A stretch of 64,000 nucleotides of DNA from an uncultured Collinsella sp. (GCA_900541045.1 UQID01000001.1:62001-126000), one strand, 5' to 3'. Counted from the stretch's first letter, positions 16,034 through 25,049 are shown. Notes: a model not told the origin generated them from the sequence alone. Numbers and translations are program-made.

Positions 16034-17167
16034 ATGAGTGCTTTAACCACGCTGAACGCGCCGTTTCGCGCCGATATCGTCGGCAGCTTTCTTCGTCCAC
16101 AGGCCGTAAAGGACGCCCGTGCCGCCTATGCTGCGGGCACACTCGACGCCGCCGGCCTTAAGGCCGTCGAGGATGAGGCCATTCGCGACCTGGTGGACAA
16201 GCAAAAGTCCGCTGGCCTGCAGGTGATTACCGATGGCGAGTTTCGCCGCAGTTACTGGCACCTCGACTTTATGTGGGGGCTCAACGGCATTGAACGCCGT
16301 ACCTCGCGTACGGGCTATATGTTCCACGACGAGGAGACCACAGCCGACACCGCCGTGGTAACCGGCCCCATTAGCGGCGAGAACCATCCGTTCGTCGAGC
16401 ACTTTAAATTTGTCAAGGCGCTCGAGGGGGAGGGCCAGGTCGCGCGGCAAACCATTCCGGCGCCGATCCAGACGTTCTCCGAAGTCACGCTCGACCGCTG
16501 CGACGGCCAGCAGGAGAGCCTGCGCGCTGTCTATAAGACCGATGAGGAACTTGCCGACGCCATCGCAGCCGCTTATCGCACGGTGATCGCCGACCTGTAC
16601 GCAGCAGGCTGCCGCAACATCCAGTTTGATGACTGCACCTGGGGCATCTACTGCGACACCGATTTTGTCGCCAAAACCGGCATGAGCCCGGTCGACCTGC
16701 AAAAGGTAAGCGAGCTGGGCGTGGCGCTCAACAATGCCGCCATCGCGGACAAGCCCGACGATCTGGTCATCAACACGCATGTGTGCCGCGGCAACTACCA
16801 CTCCACCTATGCCTTCGAGGGCGGCTATGACCCCATCGCGCCGTACCTGTTCGCAAACGAGGATGTCGATGCATTTTACCTGGAGTTCGATACGCCGCGC
16901 GCCGGCGGTTTTGAGCCGCTCAAGTACGTTGCCCCGGGCAAGAAGGTCGTGCTGGGCTTGGTAACCACCAAGGCGGCAGAGCTCGAGAACGAGGATGCCA
17001 TCGTCGAGCGCATCCGTGAAGCCGCAAAGTACGTGCCGCTCGAGAACCTGTATCTGTCGCCTCAGTGCGGCTTTGCCAGCTGCGAGATTGGCAACAAGCT
17101 GACCGAGGATGAGCAATGGGCAAAGATCGCGCTGGTCAAGCGCATTGCCGAGCGCGTTTGGAAATAG
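16034..17167 (+). CDS. Cobalamin-independent methionine synthase, core (C-terminal-type) MetE
   Basis: A 377-residue protein equivalent to only the catalytic half of MetE (about 750 residues), like B. subtilis YxjG/YxjH. The zinc ligands are all visible: HxC in NTHVCRGNYH (about residues 249-251), Glu in FYLEFDT and Cys in LSPQCGFAS (about 344). It should methylate homocysteine, but the methyl donor of core-MetE enzymes is not always methyl-folate. I start at ATG 16034 after GGGAGATA. The upstream MtaR-like regulator and operator indicate control by methionine status. Confidence 0.88.
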   Translation: MSALTTLNAPFRADIVGSFLRPQAVKDARAAYAAGTLDAAGLKAVEDEAIRDLVDKQKSAGLQVITDGEFRRSYWHLDFMWGLNGIERRTSRTGYMFHDEETTADTAVVTGPISGENHPFVEHFKFVKALEGEGQVARQTIPAPIQTFSEVTLDRCDGQQESLRAVYKTDEELADAIAAAYRTVIADLYAAGCRNIQFDDCTWGIYCDTDFVAKTGMSPVDLQKVSELGVALNNAAIADKPDDLVINTHVCRGNYHSTYAFEGGYDPIAPYLFANEDVDAFYLEFDTPRAGGFEPLKYVAPGKKVVLGLVTTKAAELENEDAIVERIREAAKYVPLENLYLSPQCGFASCEIGNKLTEDEQWAKIALVKRIAERVWK

Positions 17168-17289
17168 CGCTAGTGTTTGCAGGTGGCGGCGCGTGCGAGG
17201 CATAGTGTATCGCGTACAATGGTTCGGATCGTATCGTTCGGGCAGGTTATCCGATATGCCTGATCGCCCTTCCATTCGAAAGGACATCC

Positions 17290-18624
17290 ATGTCCCAGTC
17301 CTCGACGCCCGCCGTCAGCGATGCCATCTACGACGCATCGTCGCTCGGCCGCCCGCGCATGTTCCTGCTCGGCCTACAGCACCTGTTTGCCATGTTTGGC
17401 GCCACCGTGCTGGTGCCCGTGCTCACCGGCCTCTCGGTATCGGCAACGCTTTTGTTTGCCGGCTTGGGCACGCTGCTGTTCCACTTCCTGTCGCGCGGTA
17501 AGGTGCCGGCATTTTTGGGCTCATCGTTTGCCTTTATTGCCGGTTATGCCGCAATCGCGCCCAACGGCGAGACCGAGCTTTTGCCCTACGCCTGCCTGGG
17601 CGTAGCTTGTGCCGGTCTGCTCTATCCGGTGCTGGCGGCGCTCTTCCGCGCGTTTGGCGCCAAGCGTGTCATGCGTTTCTTTCCGCCGGTGGTGACTGGC
17701 CCCATCGTCATTTCCATCGGCTTGATCCTGGCAAGTTCCGCTATTGCTAACTGCCAGACCAACTGGCTTGTGGCTGTCATTGGCGTTGCCGTTATCGTCA
17801 TCTGCAACATCTGGGGCCGTGGCATGGTCAAGATCGTGCCGATTTTGCTGGGCGTTGTGGTGAGCTATGCCGTTGCGGCTGCGCTCGGCGAGGTTGATTT
17901 CTCGGGCGTTGCCGCCGCTCCGTGGGTCGGCCTGCCCATCGTGTGGGACAACACCGTGTTTGCACTCTTTGGGCCGCAGTTCGATAGCGGTCTTGCCACG
18001 ACGGCCATCATCACCATCATGCCGCTGGCCTTCGCGACCATGATCGAGCATATCGGCGATATCTCTGCTATCGGTTCGACTTGCGAGCGCAACTACATTG
18101 CCGATCCCGGTCTGCATCGCACGCTGCTCGGCGACGGCCTTGCCACGATTCTGGCTTCGCTCTTTGGCGCTCCGGCCAACACTACGTATGGTGAGAACAC
18201 CGGCGTGCTCGCCCTGACGCGCGTGTTCGACCCGCGCGTAATTCGAATTGCCGCGTGTTGCGCCATCGTGCTTTCGTTCTGCCCCAAGTTCGCGGCTGTC
18301 ATTGCGGCCATGCCGGCGTGTGTGATCGGCGGTGTGTCGCTCGTGCTCTACGGCATGATCAGCGCTGTGGGCGTCCGCAACCTCATCGAGAACCAGGTCG
18401 ATTTCCAGAACAACCGCAACGTGCTGGTTGCCGCGCTGGTGCTCGTGCTTTCGCTCGGCATCGCGTACAGCACCGCCGGCGCCATCGTGTTGGAGCTGGG
18501 CGGCGTGACCATTTCGCTGTCCGGCATTGCCGTGGGCTCACTGGTGGGCATTGTGCTCAACGCCATCCTGCCGGGTAACGACTTTGAGTTTGATGTCTCC
18601 GAGCTTGAGGAGGCTGCTGAGTAG
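17290..18624 (+). CDS. NCS2 nucleobase permease, uracil/xanthine type
   Basis: A 444-residue membrane transporter of the NCS2 family with about 14 hydrophobic segments. It begins LGLQHLFAMFGATVLVPVLTGL, the family hallmark, and the conserved segment with FATMIEHIGDISAIGSTC lies near residue 250, containing the substrate-binding glutamate. UraA-like proteins import uracil with protons; xanthine is the alternative. It is a single gene; TACAAT at 17215-17220 is a possible -10. It ends at a strong terminator. Confidence 0.9.
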   Translation: MSQSSTPAVSDAIYDASSLGRPRMFLLGLQHLFAMFGATVLVPVLTGLSVSATLLFAGLGTLLFHFLSRGKVPAFLGSSFAFIAGYAAIAPNGETELLPYACLGVACAGLLYPVLAALFRAFGAKRVMRFFPPVVTGPIVISIGLILASSAIANCQTNWLVAVIGVAVIVICNIWGRGMVKIVPILLGVVVSYAVAAALGEVDFSGVAAAPWVGLPIVWDNTVFALFGPQFDSGLATTAIITIMPLAFATMIEHIGDISAIGSTCERNYIADPGLHRTLLGDGLATILASLFGAPANTTYGENTGVLALTRVFDPRVIRIAACCAIVLSFCPKFAAVIAAMPACVIGGVSLVLYGMISAVGVRNLIENQVDFQNNRNVLVAALVLVLSLGIAYSTAGAIVLELGGVTISLSGIAVGSLVGIVLNAILPGNDFEFDVSELEEAAE

Positions 18625-18649
18625 CAGCTGCGTTCAGCTAAAACAAGAT

Positions 18650-18688
18650 ATGGTGCCCATGCGTATATGCGTGTGGGCACCATTTTTA
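18650..18688 (+). terminator. Terminator of NCS2 permease gene
   Basis: ATGGTGCCCA and TGGGCACCAT form a 10-bp stem followed by TTTTAA. It stands between this gene and the convergent esterase gene. Confidence 0.85.
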
Positions 18689-19351
18689 ATGTGTCAGTAT
18701 CCAGTGGATGCCGCGGGCCATGCGTAAGTCGGTTTGGGCAAAGTGATTGCCGGGGTTGAGCTCCAGCGTTGTTGGGATGCCGCGCTCGACGAGCAACGCT
18801 TCCATCGCGCGTGTGTCGTCGAGTACATGCCGCATCATGCGGTTGGGCGTCTTGGTTTCCTTTTTGCCGAGTGATAGATAGACGGCTTGCGGGCTGCCGG
18901 CAAAAGGGGCCGTACTGGCACGGTCGACAAATTCGGGAAACCACAGCGACCCCGATGCGCTCGCCGCGCGGTCAAAGGCGTCGGTTTGCCAGAGGGACCA
19001 GAGTGCGAAGAGGCCCGCGAGCGAGTAACCGGCAATGCCGCGCCAGGTGGGCGGCTGAGGAAGCGACGACTCCACCTGGGGGATTATCTGATTCAGCAGC
19101 TCATCAAGAAAATCGGCAGCTTGGCCGCCGAAAGGCTCGGCATCGCGTACGGTCCCGTCGCATGCCCAGGGGCTCAGCTCGCGATTCCAATCGAGCCCGC
19201 CAATGGTGACGAGGGCGAATGGCGGACAGTCGAGCTCTCGGCAACACTTATAAACCTCGCTGCCGTCGCCCACGACCACTGGAAGGTAGATGACAGGCGC
19301 GCTTTCCGTATGATTCGAATAAACGGTTATCTGCTTTTGATGCGCTTCCAT
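18686..19351 (-). CDS. Putative alpha/beta-hydrolase esterase
   Basis: A 221-residue alpha/beta-hydrolase of the esterase-D/enterochelin-esterase (IroE-like) group. The nucleophile elbow is GYSLAG, the block YLSLGKKETKTPNRMM leads into the acidic-residue region, and the catalytic histidine is in NPGNHFAQ. There is no signal peptide, so the enzyme is probably cytoplasmic. No siderophore genes are nearby, so the ester it cleaves is unknown. It is convergent with the NCS2 permease gene. Confidence 0.82.
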   Translation of the reverse strand: MEAHQKQITVYSNHTESAPVIYLPVVVGDGSEVYKCCRELDCPPFALVTIGGLDWNRELSPWACDGTVRDAEPFGGQAADFLDELLNQIIPQVESSLPQPPTWRGIAGYSLAGLFALWSLWQTDAFDRAASASGSLWFPEFVDRASTAPFAGSPQAVYLSLGKKETKTPNRMMRHVLDDTRAMEALLVERGIPTTLELNPGNHFAQTDLRMARGIHWILTH

Positions 19352-19463
19352 GACGGGCTTCTCTCAGTGTTGTGATATCGGCAGCCCCAATTGTCGCACG
19401 CCAGCGTATGCCGGTTGGACAGCATCAAGAACATTCGCGTGCGCCGCGCGGGCGCAAACGGAA

Positions 19464-19499
19464 AACGCCACCGCCGGAGGGGAGCTTGGCGGTGGCGTT
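19464..19499 (-). terminator. Terminator of the LAATG surface protein gene (copy 1)
   Basis: AACGCCACCGCC and GGCGGTGGCGTT form a 12-bp perfect stem. On the minus strand it is followed by TTCCGTTTG and lies 65 bases after the stop codon of the surface protein gene. Confidence 0.75.
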
Positions 19500-19563
19500 G
19501 CTAAACGGTGCGCGGGCTAGCACTTCTGTGGGTGCCGTCCCGTGCGTTAAAGGCCAAAGGCGT

Positions 19564-21276
19564 CTATGAGCGCTTGCGGCTCACCACGGCGCCTGCGGCG
19601 ATGGCGGCTGTTCCCGCAAGGACGGTTGCCACGATGGCCGCACCCGAGGTGTCGCCGGTTGCCGCGAGCACGCCGGTAGTCTTGGCTTTCGTGGTTGAAG
19701 CCGCAACGGCCTTGGTCGGCTTTGAGCCCTCAGACTTGGGGTTCTGCTTGGACTCCGCGGGCTTGCTTTCTGCGGGCTTGGTCTCGTCGGGCTTGGGGTC
19801 TTCCGGCTTGGCTACCTCGGGAGGTGCGATGGTCGTACTTTTGGCGACTGCTTTGATATAGAGGGAGTCGACCGTGGCGTCGCCCGTGCCGATGGCTTGG
19901 CCTGCCTCGTAGATGCCGTCACGGAGCTTGCGATAGTCAATGACCTTGCCGCCTTCGGGCGTCTGGATGGCGGCGTTCTCAATCTTGATGGTGCCGATTG
20001 TCTTGCCGTCAGCGCTCATGGCACGGGCAAAGATTGCCGCTGTATCTCCTTCGGCCGTTACCTTGCTGCGGATGATCGAGATGACTGCGGGTGTGACGCC
20101 CTCGCTGGTCTGGGCGATGATGCCGATGTTCTCGCCTTGGGGTTCGCGCCTCGTCTCGCCATCTTGGTTTTCGCTGTAGGGGATGGGGCCGTCGCCGTTC
20201 TCGACATAGCGGGCTATGGCCTTGACAACGGAGTCGCTGATGTAGATGTGGCCGCCCTTCTCGTTGGGTCGATCGTTTCTGGTGGAGAATGCAGCCGAAA
20301 CCTCGCCTTCCGCAAACGCGTCCACGGTGGAGCCGTTCTTGACGACGATGTCGTCCTGGTAGGTGAAGAGGGCGTTGGCGCCACCGTATCTGCCTTTACT
20401 TGCACGGACCGTCACGTTTGCATGATCGAGGGTGATGCCCTTGTGGGCATAGACGCCATATTCAACACCGTTTACGTTGAGGGAGGCGTTTGTGGCTGCG
20501 AGGCTGCCCTTGGCCTCGACGGCAGCATCTTTCTCGGAGCTTGCCTCGACCGTCCCGTCACCCTTGATGGTGAGGTTCTTGTCGGCTCCAATACCCTTGT
20601 CCTTGGTAGCCCTGGCGGTGACGGCTCCGCTGTCGTCAATCGTGATATTGCCGTTTGCCCTGATGCCATCCGATGCACCCGTGGCGTTGACGTTGCCCGA
20701 ACCTTTGATAGCGAGATCACCTCCGGCATTGATGGCATCAAACCCAGTGCTCGTGGCGTTGACGGATCCGGCTCCGTCGATGTTGATATTACCCGTGGAG
20801 AGGATAGCGTCCTCAGTAGATGTCACGCTGAGCGTGCCGCCCTCGTTGCCTTGGATATTGAGCTCGGCATTCTCGTTAGTGCCATGAGAAACGTTGATGC
20901 TTTCGATCCATTCGGCAGTGACGATGTTGGTTCCCGAGTAATTCACGTTGAGCTTGCCTGCGGCCTGGATCTCGCCGCCGTTATAGTTGTTGAGCTTCAA
21001 GTCGTCGGCGCCGTCCCACGACCAGGTACCGGCCTCGTCGCTCGCCGCGGTGTTGTACTTGTTGCCGCCGACCTTGACCCATTCCGCTGCGAGCGAGACG
21101 CTCGGCATGAGCAGCGAGCTCACCGTGAGCGCGCACACGGCGCCCGCGACGATGCGGCGCGTCACGCGGCGCCAGCTGCCGTGCGCGAGTCCTATGCGAC
21201 GGCGAACGTCGGGTTCGGCAACATGGGTTCCGGCGGTAGTGTCATTGCGTTTGGGGGTCGTGAACAAGGCTGCCAT
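19564..21276 (-). CDS. Secreted beta-helix, carbohydrate-binding-domain protein with LAATG sorting signal (copy 1)
   Basis: A 570-residue exported protein. The N-terminus has a basic stretch (WRRVTRR) and a hydrophobic core ending in PSVSLAAEW, a long signal peptide. The mature part opens with GTWSWDGADDLKL and continues with short repeats such as NITIDDSGAVTARATKDKGI, typical of the Cthe_2159/PF14262 beta-helix family that binds polysaccharide. A Pro/Lys/Ser-rich wall spacer leads to LAATGD, a hydrophobic segment and SRKRS, a sortase signal of the LAxTG type used by class E sortases. I start at ATG 21276 after GGGAGCAACC. The next upstream gene is a paralogue. Confidence 0.88.
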   Translation of the reverse strand: MAALFTTPKRNDTTAGTHVAEPDVRRRIGLAHGSWRRVTRRIVAGAVCALTVSSLLMPSVSLAAEWVKVGGNKYNTAASDEAGTWSWDGADDLKLNNYNGGEIQAAGKLNVNYSGTNIVTAEWIESINVSHGTNENAELNIQGNEGGTLSVTSTEDAILSTGNINIDGAGSVNATSTGFDAINAGGDLAIKGSGNVNATGASDGIRANGNITIDDSGAVTARATKDKGIGADKNLTIKGDGTVEASSEKDAAVEAKGSLAATNASLNVNGVEYGVYAHKGITLDHANVTVRASKGRYGGANALFTYQDDIVVKNGSTVDAFAEGEVSAAFSTRNDRPNEKGGHIYISDSVVKAIARYVENGDGPIPYSENQDGETRREPQGENIGIIAQTSEGVTPAVISIIRSKVTAEGDTAAIFARAMSADGKTIGTIKIENAAIQTPEGGKVIDYRKLRDGIYEAGQAIGTGDATVDSLYIKAVAKSTTIAPPEVAKPEDPKPDETKPAESKPAESKQNPKSEGSKPTKAVAASTTKAKTTGVLAATGDTSGAAIVATVLAGTAAIAAGAVVSRKRS

Positions 21277-21421
21277 GGTTGCTCCCGTTCTCATAGGGCC
21301 TATACGACTAGATTCAGCGTATCTGCTGGATGTTGCCGGCGGTAGTGCCGTTTGGAGGGCAAAATGGCCAAAATGGGGGAGAAATAGGCCGCATGCCGGC
21401 GCAGGGACCGGCGCTAAAAGA

Positions 21422-21454
21422 AAAGCGCGGGGCCGCATGGCGACTCCGCGCTTT
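21422..21454 (-). terminator. Duplicated permease terminator (copy)
   Basis: AAAGCGCGG...CCGCGCTTT hairpin followed on the minus strand by TTCTTTT. It is a near copy of the terminator at 23482-23516 and now serves the second surface protein gene. Confidence 0.75.
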
Positions 21455-21480
21455 ATTGTTCAGCTTTTGCAGCCTTGCCC

Positions 21481-21525
21481 TTACGCTACGAAGAAGTAGA
21501 CGAGGAAGGCAAGGGCCGCGATCCA
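21481..21525 (-). pseudogene. Orphan 3' end of the purine permease gene
   Basis: The minus strand encodes WIAALAFLVYFFVA and a stop, identical to the last 14 residues of the intact permease at 23543-24856, followed by the copied terminator. It has no start and no upstream remainder. It marks one end of the tandem duplication that produced the two surface protein genes. Confidence 0.85.
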
Positions 21526-21547
21526 CCCGTCCCGTGCGAAAAAGTGT

Positions 21548-23335
21548 TTACGAGCGCTTGCGGCTCACCACGGCGCCTACGGCGATGGCGGCTGTTCCCG
21601 CAAGGGCGGCTGCCACGATGGCTGCGCTCGAGGCGTCGCCGGTTGCCGCGAGCTTGCCGACGGTCTTGGCTCCCGTGGCTGCAACTGCAACGGTCTTGGT
21701 TGTCTTCGTGCCCTCGGACTTGGAACCCTCGGGCTTGGTCTCGCCGGGCTTTTCCTCGGGTTTGATCTCCTCGGGAGGCACGATGACCGTGCTCTTGGCG
21801 ACAGCGGCGTCATAGGGGGAGTTGATCGTGGCGTCGCCCGTGCCGATGGTTTGACCCATATCGTAGACGATGCCGTCGTCGAGTGCTTCCCTGTTGCTAT
21901 AGCCAATGATCTTGCCGCCTGTGGGCGTCTGGATGGGAGCGCCTTCGATCTCGATGGTGCCGATCGCCTTGCCGTCCTCGCTTGTGGCAAGGGCGAAGAT
22001 TGCCGCCGTGTCTCCCTCGGCCGTGACCTTGCTGCGGACGATCGAGATGCTCGCGGGCGTGATGCCCTCGTAGGTCTGGGCGAAGATACCGATGTTCAGA
22101 CCCCTAGGCTCAGGGATGACCCCGCCGCTTTGGTCGTTGCTGTAGTGATCGGGGCCATCGCCACCGGTCTCGACATAGCGGGCTATAGCCTTAACAACGG
22201 AGTCGCTGATGTAGATGTGGCCGCCAGCGACGTTTGGCTGGTGGTTTCTGGTAGAGATTGCAACCGAGAATTTGCCTTCCGCGAACGCGTCCACGATGGA
22301 ACCGTTCTTGATGTCGATGTCGCCCCCGTCAGTGATGAGGGCGATGGCCTGGCCGCCGTTCGCGCTGGTACGGACCGTCACGGTCGCGTGATCGAGCGTA
22401 ACGCCCTTGTAGGCATAGACACCATATTCAACACCGCTTGCGTCAAGGGAGGCGTTCGTGACCGCGAGACTGCCCTCAGTGTCGACGGCAAGATCTCCCT
22501 CGGAGTTCGCCTTGACCTGGCTGCCGCCCGAGATGTTAATGCCGCCGTCAGCCCAAATCGCCGCTTCTTCTATAGAGCTTGCTTCTACCTTGCCACCGCC
22601 TTTGATGATGAGGTCACTGCCCGCGGCGATGCCGTAGCCTTCGCCTCCTTTAGCGGTCACTGTGCCAGAGGAATCGATGGTGGTCTCGCCCTTGGATTGG
22701 ATGCCTTCGGTACCGCCCGTTGCATTCACGGTGCCCGAGCCCGTGATAGAGAGATCGCCCTTTGCCTCAATTCCGTCGGAAGAAGTGCTTGTGGTGTTCA
22801 CAGTGCCTGGGCCAGAAATGGAGAGGTCGCCTGTGGATTTAATTGCATCGGCCTCGGCTGTCACATTGAGCTCATCCGAGCTCTTCGAGCTCGTTATGTT
22901 CAGCTCTGCCTTCTGGTTAGTGCCATCCTGCGCCTTGATGGCGGCTCCAGTGTAATCGGGCTCGGTTTTCACGGTGTTTTTGCCCTCGTAGGCAATGTTG
23001 AGCTTACCTGCAGCCTGGATCGCACCGCCGTCATAGCCGTTGAGCCTCATGTCGTCGGCGCCATCCCATGACCAGGTGCCGGCGGCGTCTCCCGTGGGCC
23101 CCGCGGCCGCTTCGTGGCGGACGCCGCCGACGTCCACCCACTCGGCCGCGAGCGAGACGCTCGGCATGAGCAGCGAACTTACCGTGAGCGCGCAGGCCAG
23201 ACCGCAGACGATGCGGCGCGTCACGCGACGCCAGCTGCCGTGTGCGAGCAGCGTGCGACGGCGCACGTCGGGCTCGACAAAATGGGCTCCAGAGGTTTTG
23301 TCATTGCGCTTGGGGGTCGTGAACAAGGCGGCCAT
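21548..23335 (-). CDS. Secreted beta-helix, carbohydrate-binding-domain protein with LAATG sorting signal (copy 2)
   Basis: A 595-residue paralogue of the downstream surface protein. The signal peptide region (WRRVTRRIVCGLACALTVSS, then PSVSLAAEW) and the last 35 residues (LAATGD, hydrophobic segment, SRKRS) are nearly identical. The middle has diverged and carries one extra repeat block (GEGYGIAAGSDLIIKGGGK, then INISGGSQVKANSEGDLAV). It is predicted to be attached to the cell wall by a class E-like sortase and to bind polysaccharide. ATG 23335 follows GGGAGTAACC. Its leader is also conserved with copy 1. Confidence 0.88.
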   Translation of the reverse strand: MAALFTTPKRNDKTSGAHFVEPDVRRRTLLAHGSWRRVTRRIVCGLACALTVSSLLMPSVSLAAEWVDVGGVRHEAAAGPTGDAAGTWSWDGADDMRLNGYDGGAIQAAGKLNIAYEGKNTVKTEPDYTGAAIKAQDGTNQKAELNITSSKSSDELNVTAEADAIKSTGDLSISGPGTVNTTSTSSDGIEAKGDLSITGSGTVNATGGTEGIQSKGETTIDSSGTVTAKGGEGYGIAAGSDLIIKGGGKVEASSIEEAAIWADGGINISGGSQVKANSEGDLAVDTEGSLAVTNASLDASGVEYGVYAYKGVTLDHATVTVRTSANGGQAIALITDGGDIDIKNGSIVDAFAEGKFSVAISTRNHQPNVAGGHIYISDSVVKAIARYVETGGDGPDHYSNDQSGGVIPEPRGLNIGIFAQTYEGITPASISIVRSKVTAEGDTAAIFALATSEDGKAIGTIEIEGAPIQTPTGGKIIGYSNREALDDGIVYDMGQTIGTGDATINSPYDAAVAKSTVIVPPEEIKPEEKPGETKPEGSKSEGTKTTKTVAVAATGAKTVGKLAATGDASSAAIVAAALAGTAAIAVGAVVSRKRS

Positions 23336-23481
23336 GGTTACTCCCATCCTCATAGGGCCTATGCGATTAAGCCCAGCATATCTGCAGGATGTAGCCGGCG
23401 GTAGTGCCGTTTGGAGGGCAAAATGTCCAAAACTTGGGAAGCACAACATCGCGCGTCCGTGCGTTGCCTGGCTTTAAAAGA

Positions 23482-23516
23482 AAAGCGCGGAGCCGCTCGA
23501 TGCGACTCCGCGCTTT
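23482..23516 (-). terminator. Terminator of the purine permease gene
   Basis: AAAGCGCGGAG and CTCCGCGCTTT pair, with a T-rich tail (TTCTTTT) on the minus strand, 27 bases after the permease stop codon. Confidence 0.85.
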
Positions 23517-23542
23517 GGTGTTCTGCTTTGGCAGCTTTGCCG

Positions 23543-24856
23543 CTACGCTACGAAGAAGTAGACGAGGAAGGCGAGGGCTGCGATCCACATGAGCGGTTTG
23601 ATCTTGGAGGCCTCGCCCTTAACGAGCGCGACGACCACGTAGGCGATAAAGCCCAGGCCAATGCCGGCAGAGATGGAGTAGGTGAAGGGCACGCCGGCGA
23701 CAATCATGAACGCCGGGAAACCCTGCGACACGTCGGACCAGTCGATCTCGGAGGCCTCGCTCATCATGAGGTAGCCGACGTAGACCAGAGCACCGCAGGT
23801 GGCGGCGCTGGAAACGATGGTGACGATGGGGGAGAAGAACGCGGCGAGAATGAACAGCACGCCGGTGGTGACGGAGGTGAGGCCCGTGCGGCCACCGTCG
23901 GCGGCGCCGGAAGTGGACTCGACGAAGGTGGTGATGGAGGAGACGCCCATAAAGCCACCGGCAGCAGCGGCCACGGAGTCGACGACCAGGATGGGACGGA
24001 TGTCCTCGACATTGCCGTCCTCGGTCAAGAACTCGCCCTGCTTGGCGACGGCCATCGCGGTGCCCATGGTGTCGAAGAAGTCACTCATGAGCAGCGAGAA
24101 GGCAACGACGAGCAGCATCGGGTCGGTCAGAACCTTCACGATGGCCATGTTGCCATCGGCGGTGCTGGCAAACGGGGCGCCAAAGGTCGAGAAGTCGAGC
24201 GGTGCGATGAGGCCCTCGGGGGCGTGGGTGACGCCCAGCGGGATACCGGCGATAACGGCGACGATGATGCCGATGAGCAGCGAGCCCGGCACGTTGCGGG
24301 AAGCCAGGGCAACCGTCACGATGATGGAGATGATGCCGACGATAAAGGTGGGGGAGGCGATGTCGCCCAGGCCGACGAGCGTACCGGCACCAGCGGTGAT
24401 GATGCCGGCGTCGCACAGGCCGATCATGGCGATGAACAGGCCCAGACCCACGGAGATGGCGTGGCGCAGGACCACGGGGATGGCGTCCATAATGGCCTCG
24501 CGCAGGCCGCACAGGACGAGCAGCAAGATGACGATACCCTCGAGGAAGATAACGCTCATGGCCACGTGCCAGTCACCGCCGCACATGGTGGTGGCGATGC
24601 CCGCGATCATGGCGTTGATGCCCAGGCCCGACGCGCAGGCGAGCGGGCGGTTGGCGAAGATGCCCATGCAGATGGTCATGATGCCGGCGCCCAGGCAGGT
24701 GGCGCAGGCGAGCGCTCCCGCATCGATGCCGGCGCCCGAGAGCACCGCGGGGTTGACGGCAATGATGTAGGCCATCGCCAGGAACGTTGTCAGTCCAGCG
24801 CGAAGTTCGGTCCCGATTGTGGACTTGCGCTCGCTGACGTGAAATAGTTCGTCCAT
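23543..24856 (-). CDS. Purine permease, AzgA/PbuG (adenine/guanine/hypoxanthine) family
   Basis: A 437-residue membrane protein with about 12-13 hydrophobic segments. AzgA/PbuG marks are GLTTFLAMAYIIAVNP near the N-terminus, GLGINAMIAG, the segment LLMSDFFDTMGTAMAVA and SSITTFVESTSGAADGGRTGLTS. It imports adenine or guanine/hypoxanthine with protons. ATG 24856 follows GGAAAGGG. I looked for a purine riboswitch in the leader and did not find one. Its last codons and terminator have been copied downstream (21422-21525). Confidence 0.92.
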   Translation of the reverse strand: MDELFHVSERKSTIGTELRAGLTTFLAMAYIIAVNPAVLSGAGIDAGALACATCLGAGIMTICMGIFANRPLACASGLGINAMIAGIATTMCGGDWHVAMSVIFLEGIVILLLVLCGLREAIMDAIPVVLRHAISVGLGLFIAMIGLCDAGIITAGAGTLVGLGDIASPTFIVGIISIIVTVALASRNVPGSLLIGIIVAVIAGIPLGVTHAPEGLIAPLDFSTFGAPFASTADGNMAIVKVLTDPMLLVVAFSLLMSDFFDTMGTAMAVAKQGEFLTEDGNVEDIRPILVVDSVAAAAGGFMGVSSITTFVESTSGAADGGRTGLTSVTTGVLFILAAFFSPIVTIVSSAATCGALVYVGYLMMSEASEIDWSDVSQGFPAFMIVAGVPFTYSISAGIGLGFIAYVVVALVKGEASKIKPLMWIAALAFLVYFFVA

Positions 24857-25049
24857 GCATACCCTTTCCTTGTTCGGCCCCGAGTTTAGGCCGATTGACA
24901 CGAACTCACTTACTATATCGCCTTTACAACCTTGCTGTTCCTCACATGTTGATGTTCGGCGCTTTGTAACGGACGGGCGGTATTTTCCGTATGAAAATGT
25001 GTGGGTACCGTATACTTAAGCGGTTACAACGATCCCTATGGAGGAACGT

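Noticed and set aside
17168..17289. PyrR-type attenuator before the NCS2 permease gene
   Set aside because: A weak GGGC/GCCC pairing exists, but no antiterminator/terminator pair or T-run follows.
21277..21370. Surface gene leaders as c-di-GMP (GEMM) riboswitch
   Set aside because: The conserved GEMM core (GGGCAAA, then GGACGCAAAGCC) is absent. Similarity was limited to short CAAACGG-CCGCCGG words.
19897..24847. Long plus-strand frames opposite the surface proteins and purine permease
   Set aside because: They mirror repeat-rich genes on the minus strand. The recognisable signal peptides, sorting signals and transporter motifs are all on the minus strand.
24857..25049. Purine riboswitch or promoter of the purine permease and deformylase-like genes
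   Set aside because: No purine aptamer consensus is found. TATACT at 25011-25016 is a fair -10 box for the deformylase-like gene, but no -35 box stands at the right spacing, so I do not list it.
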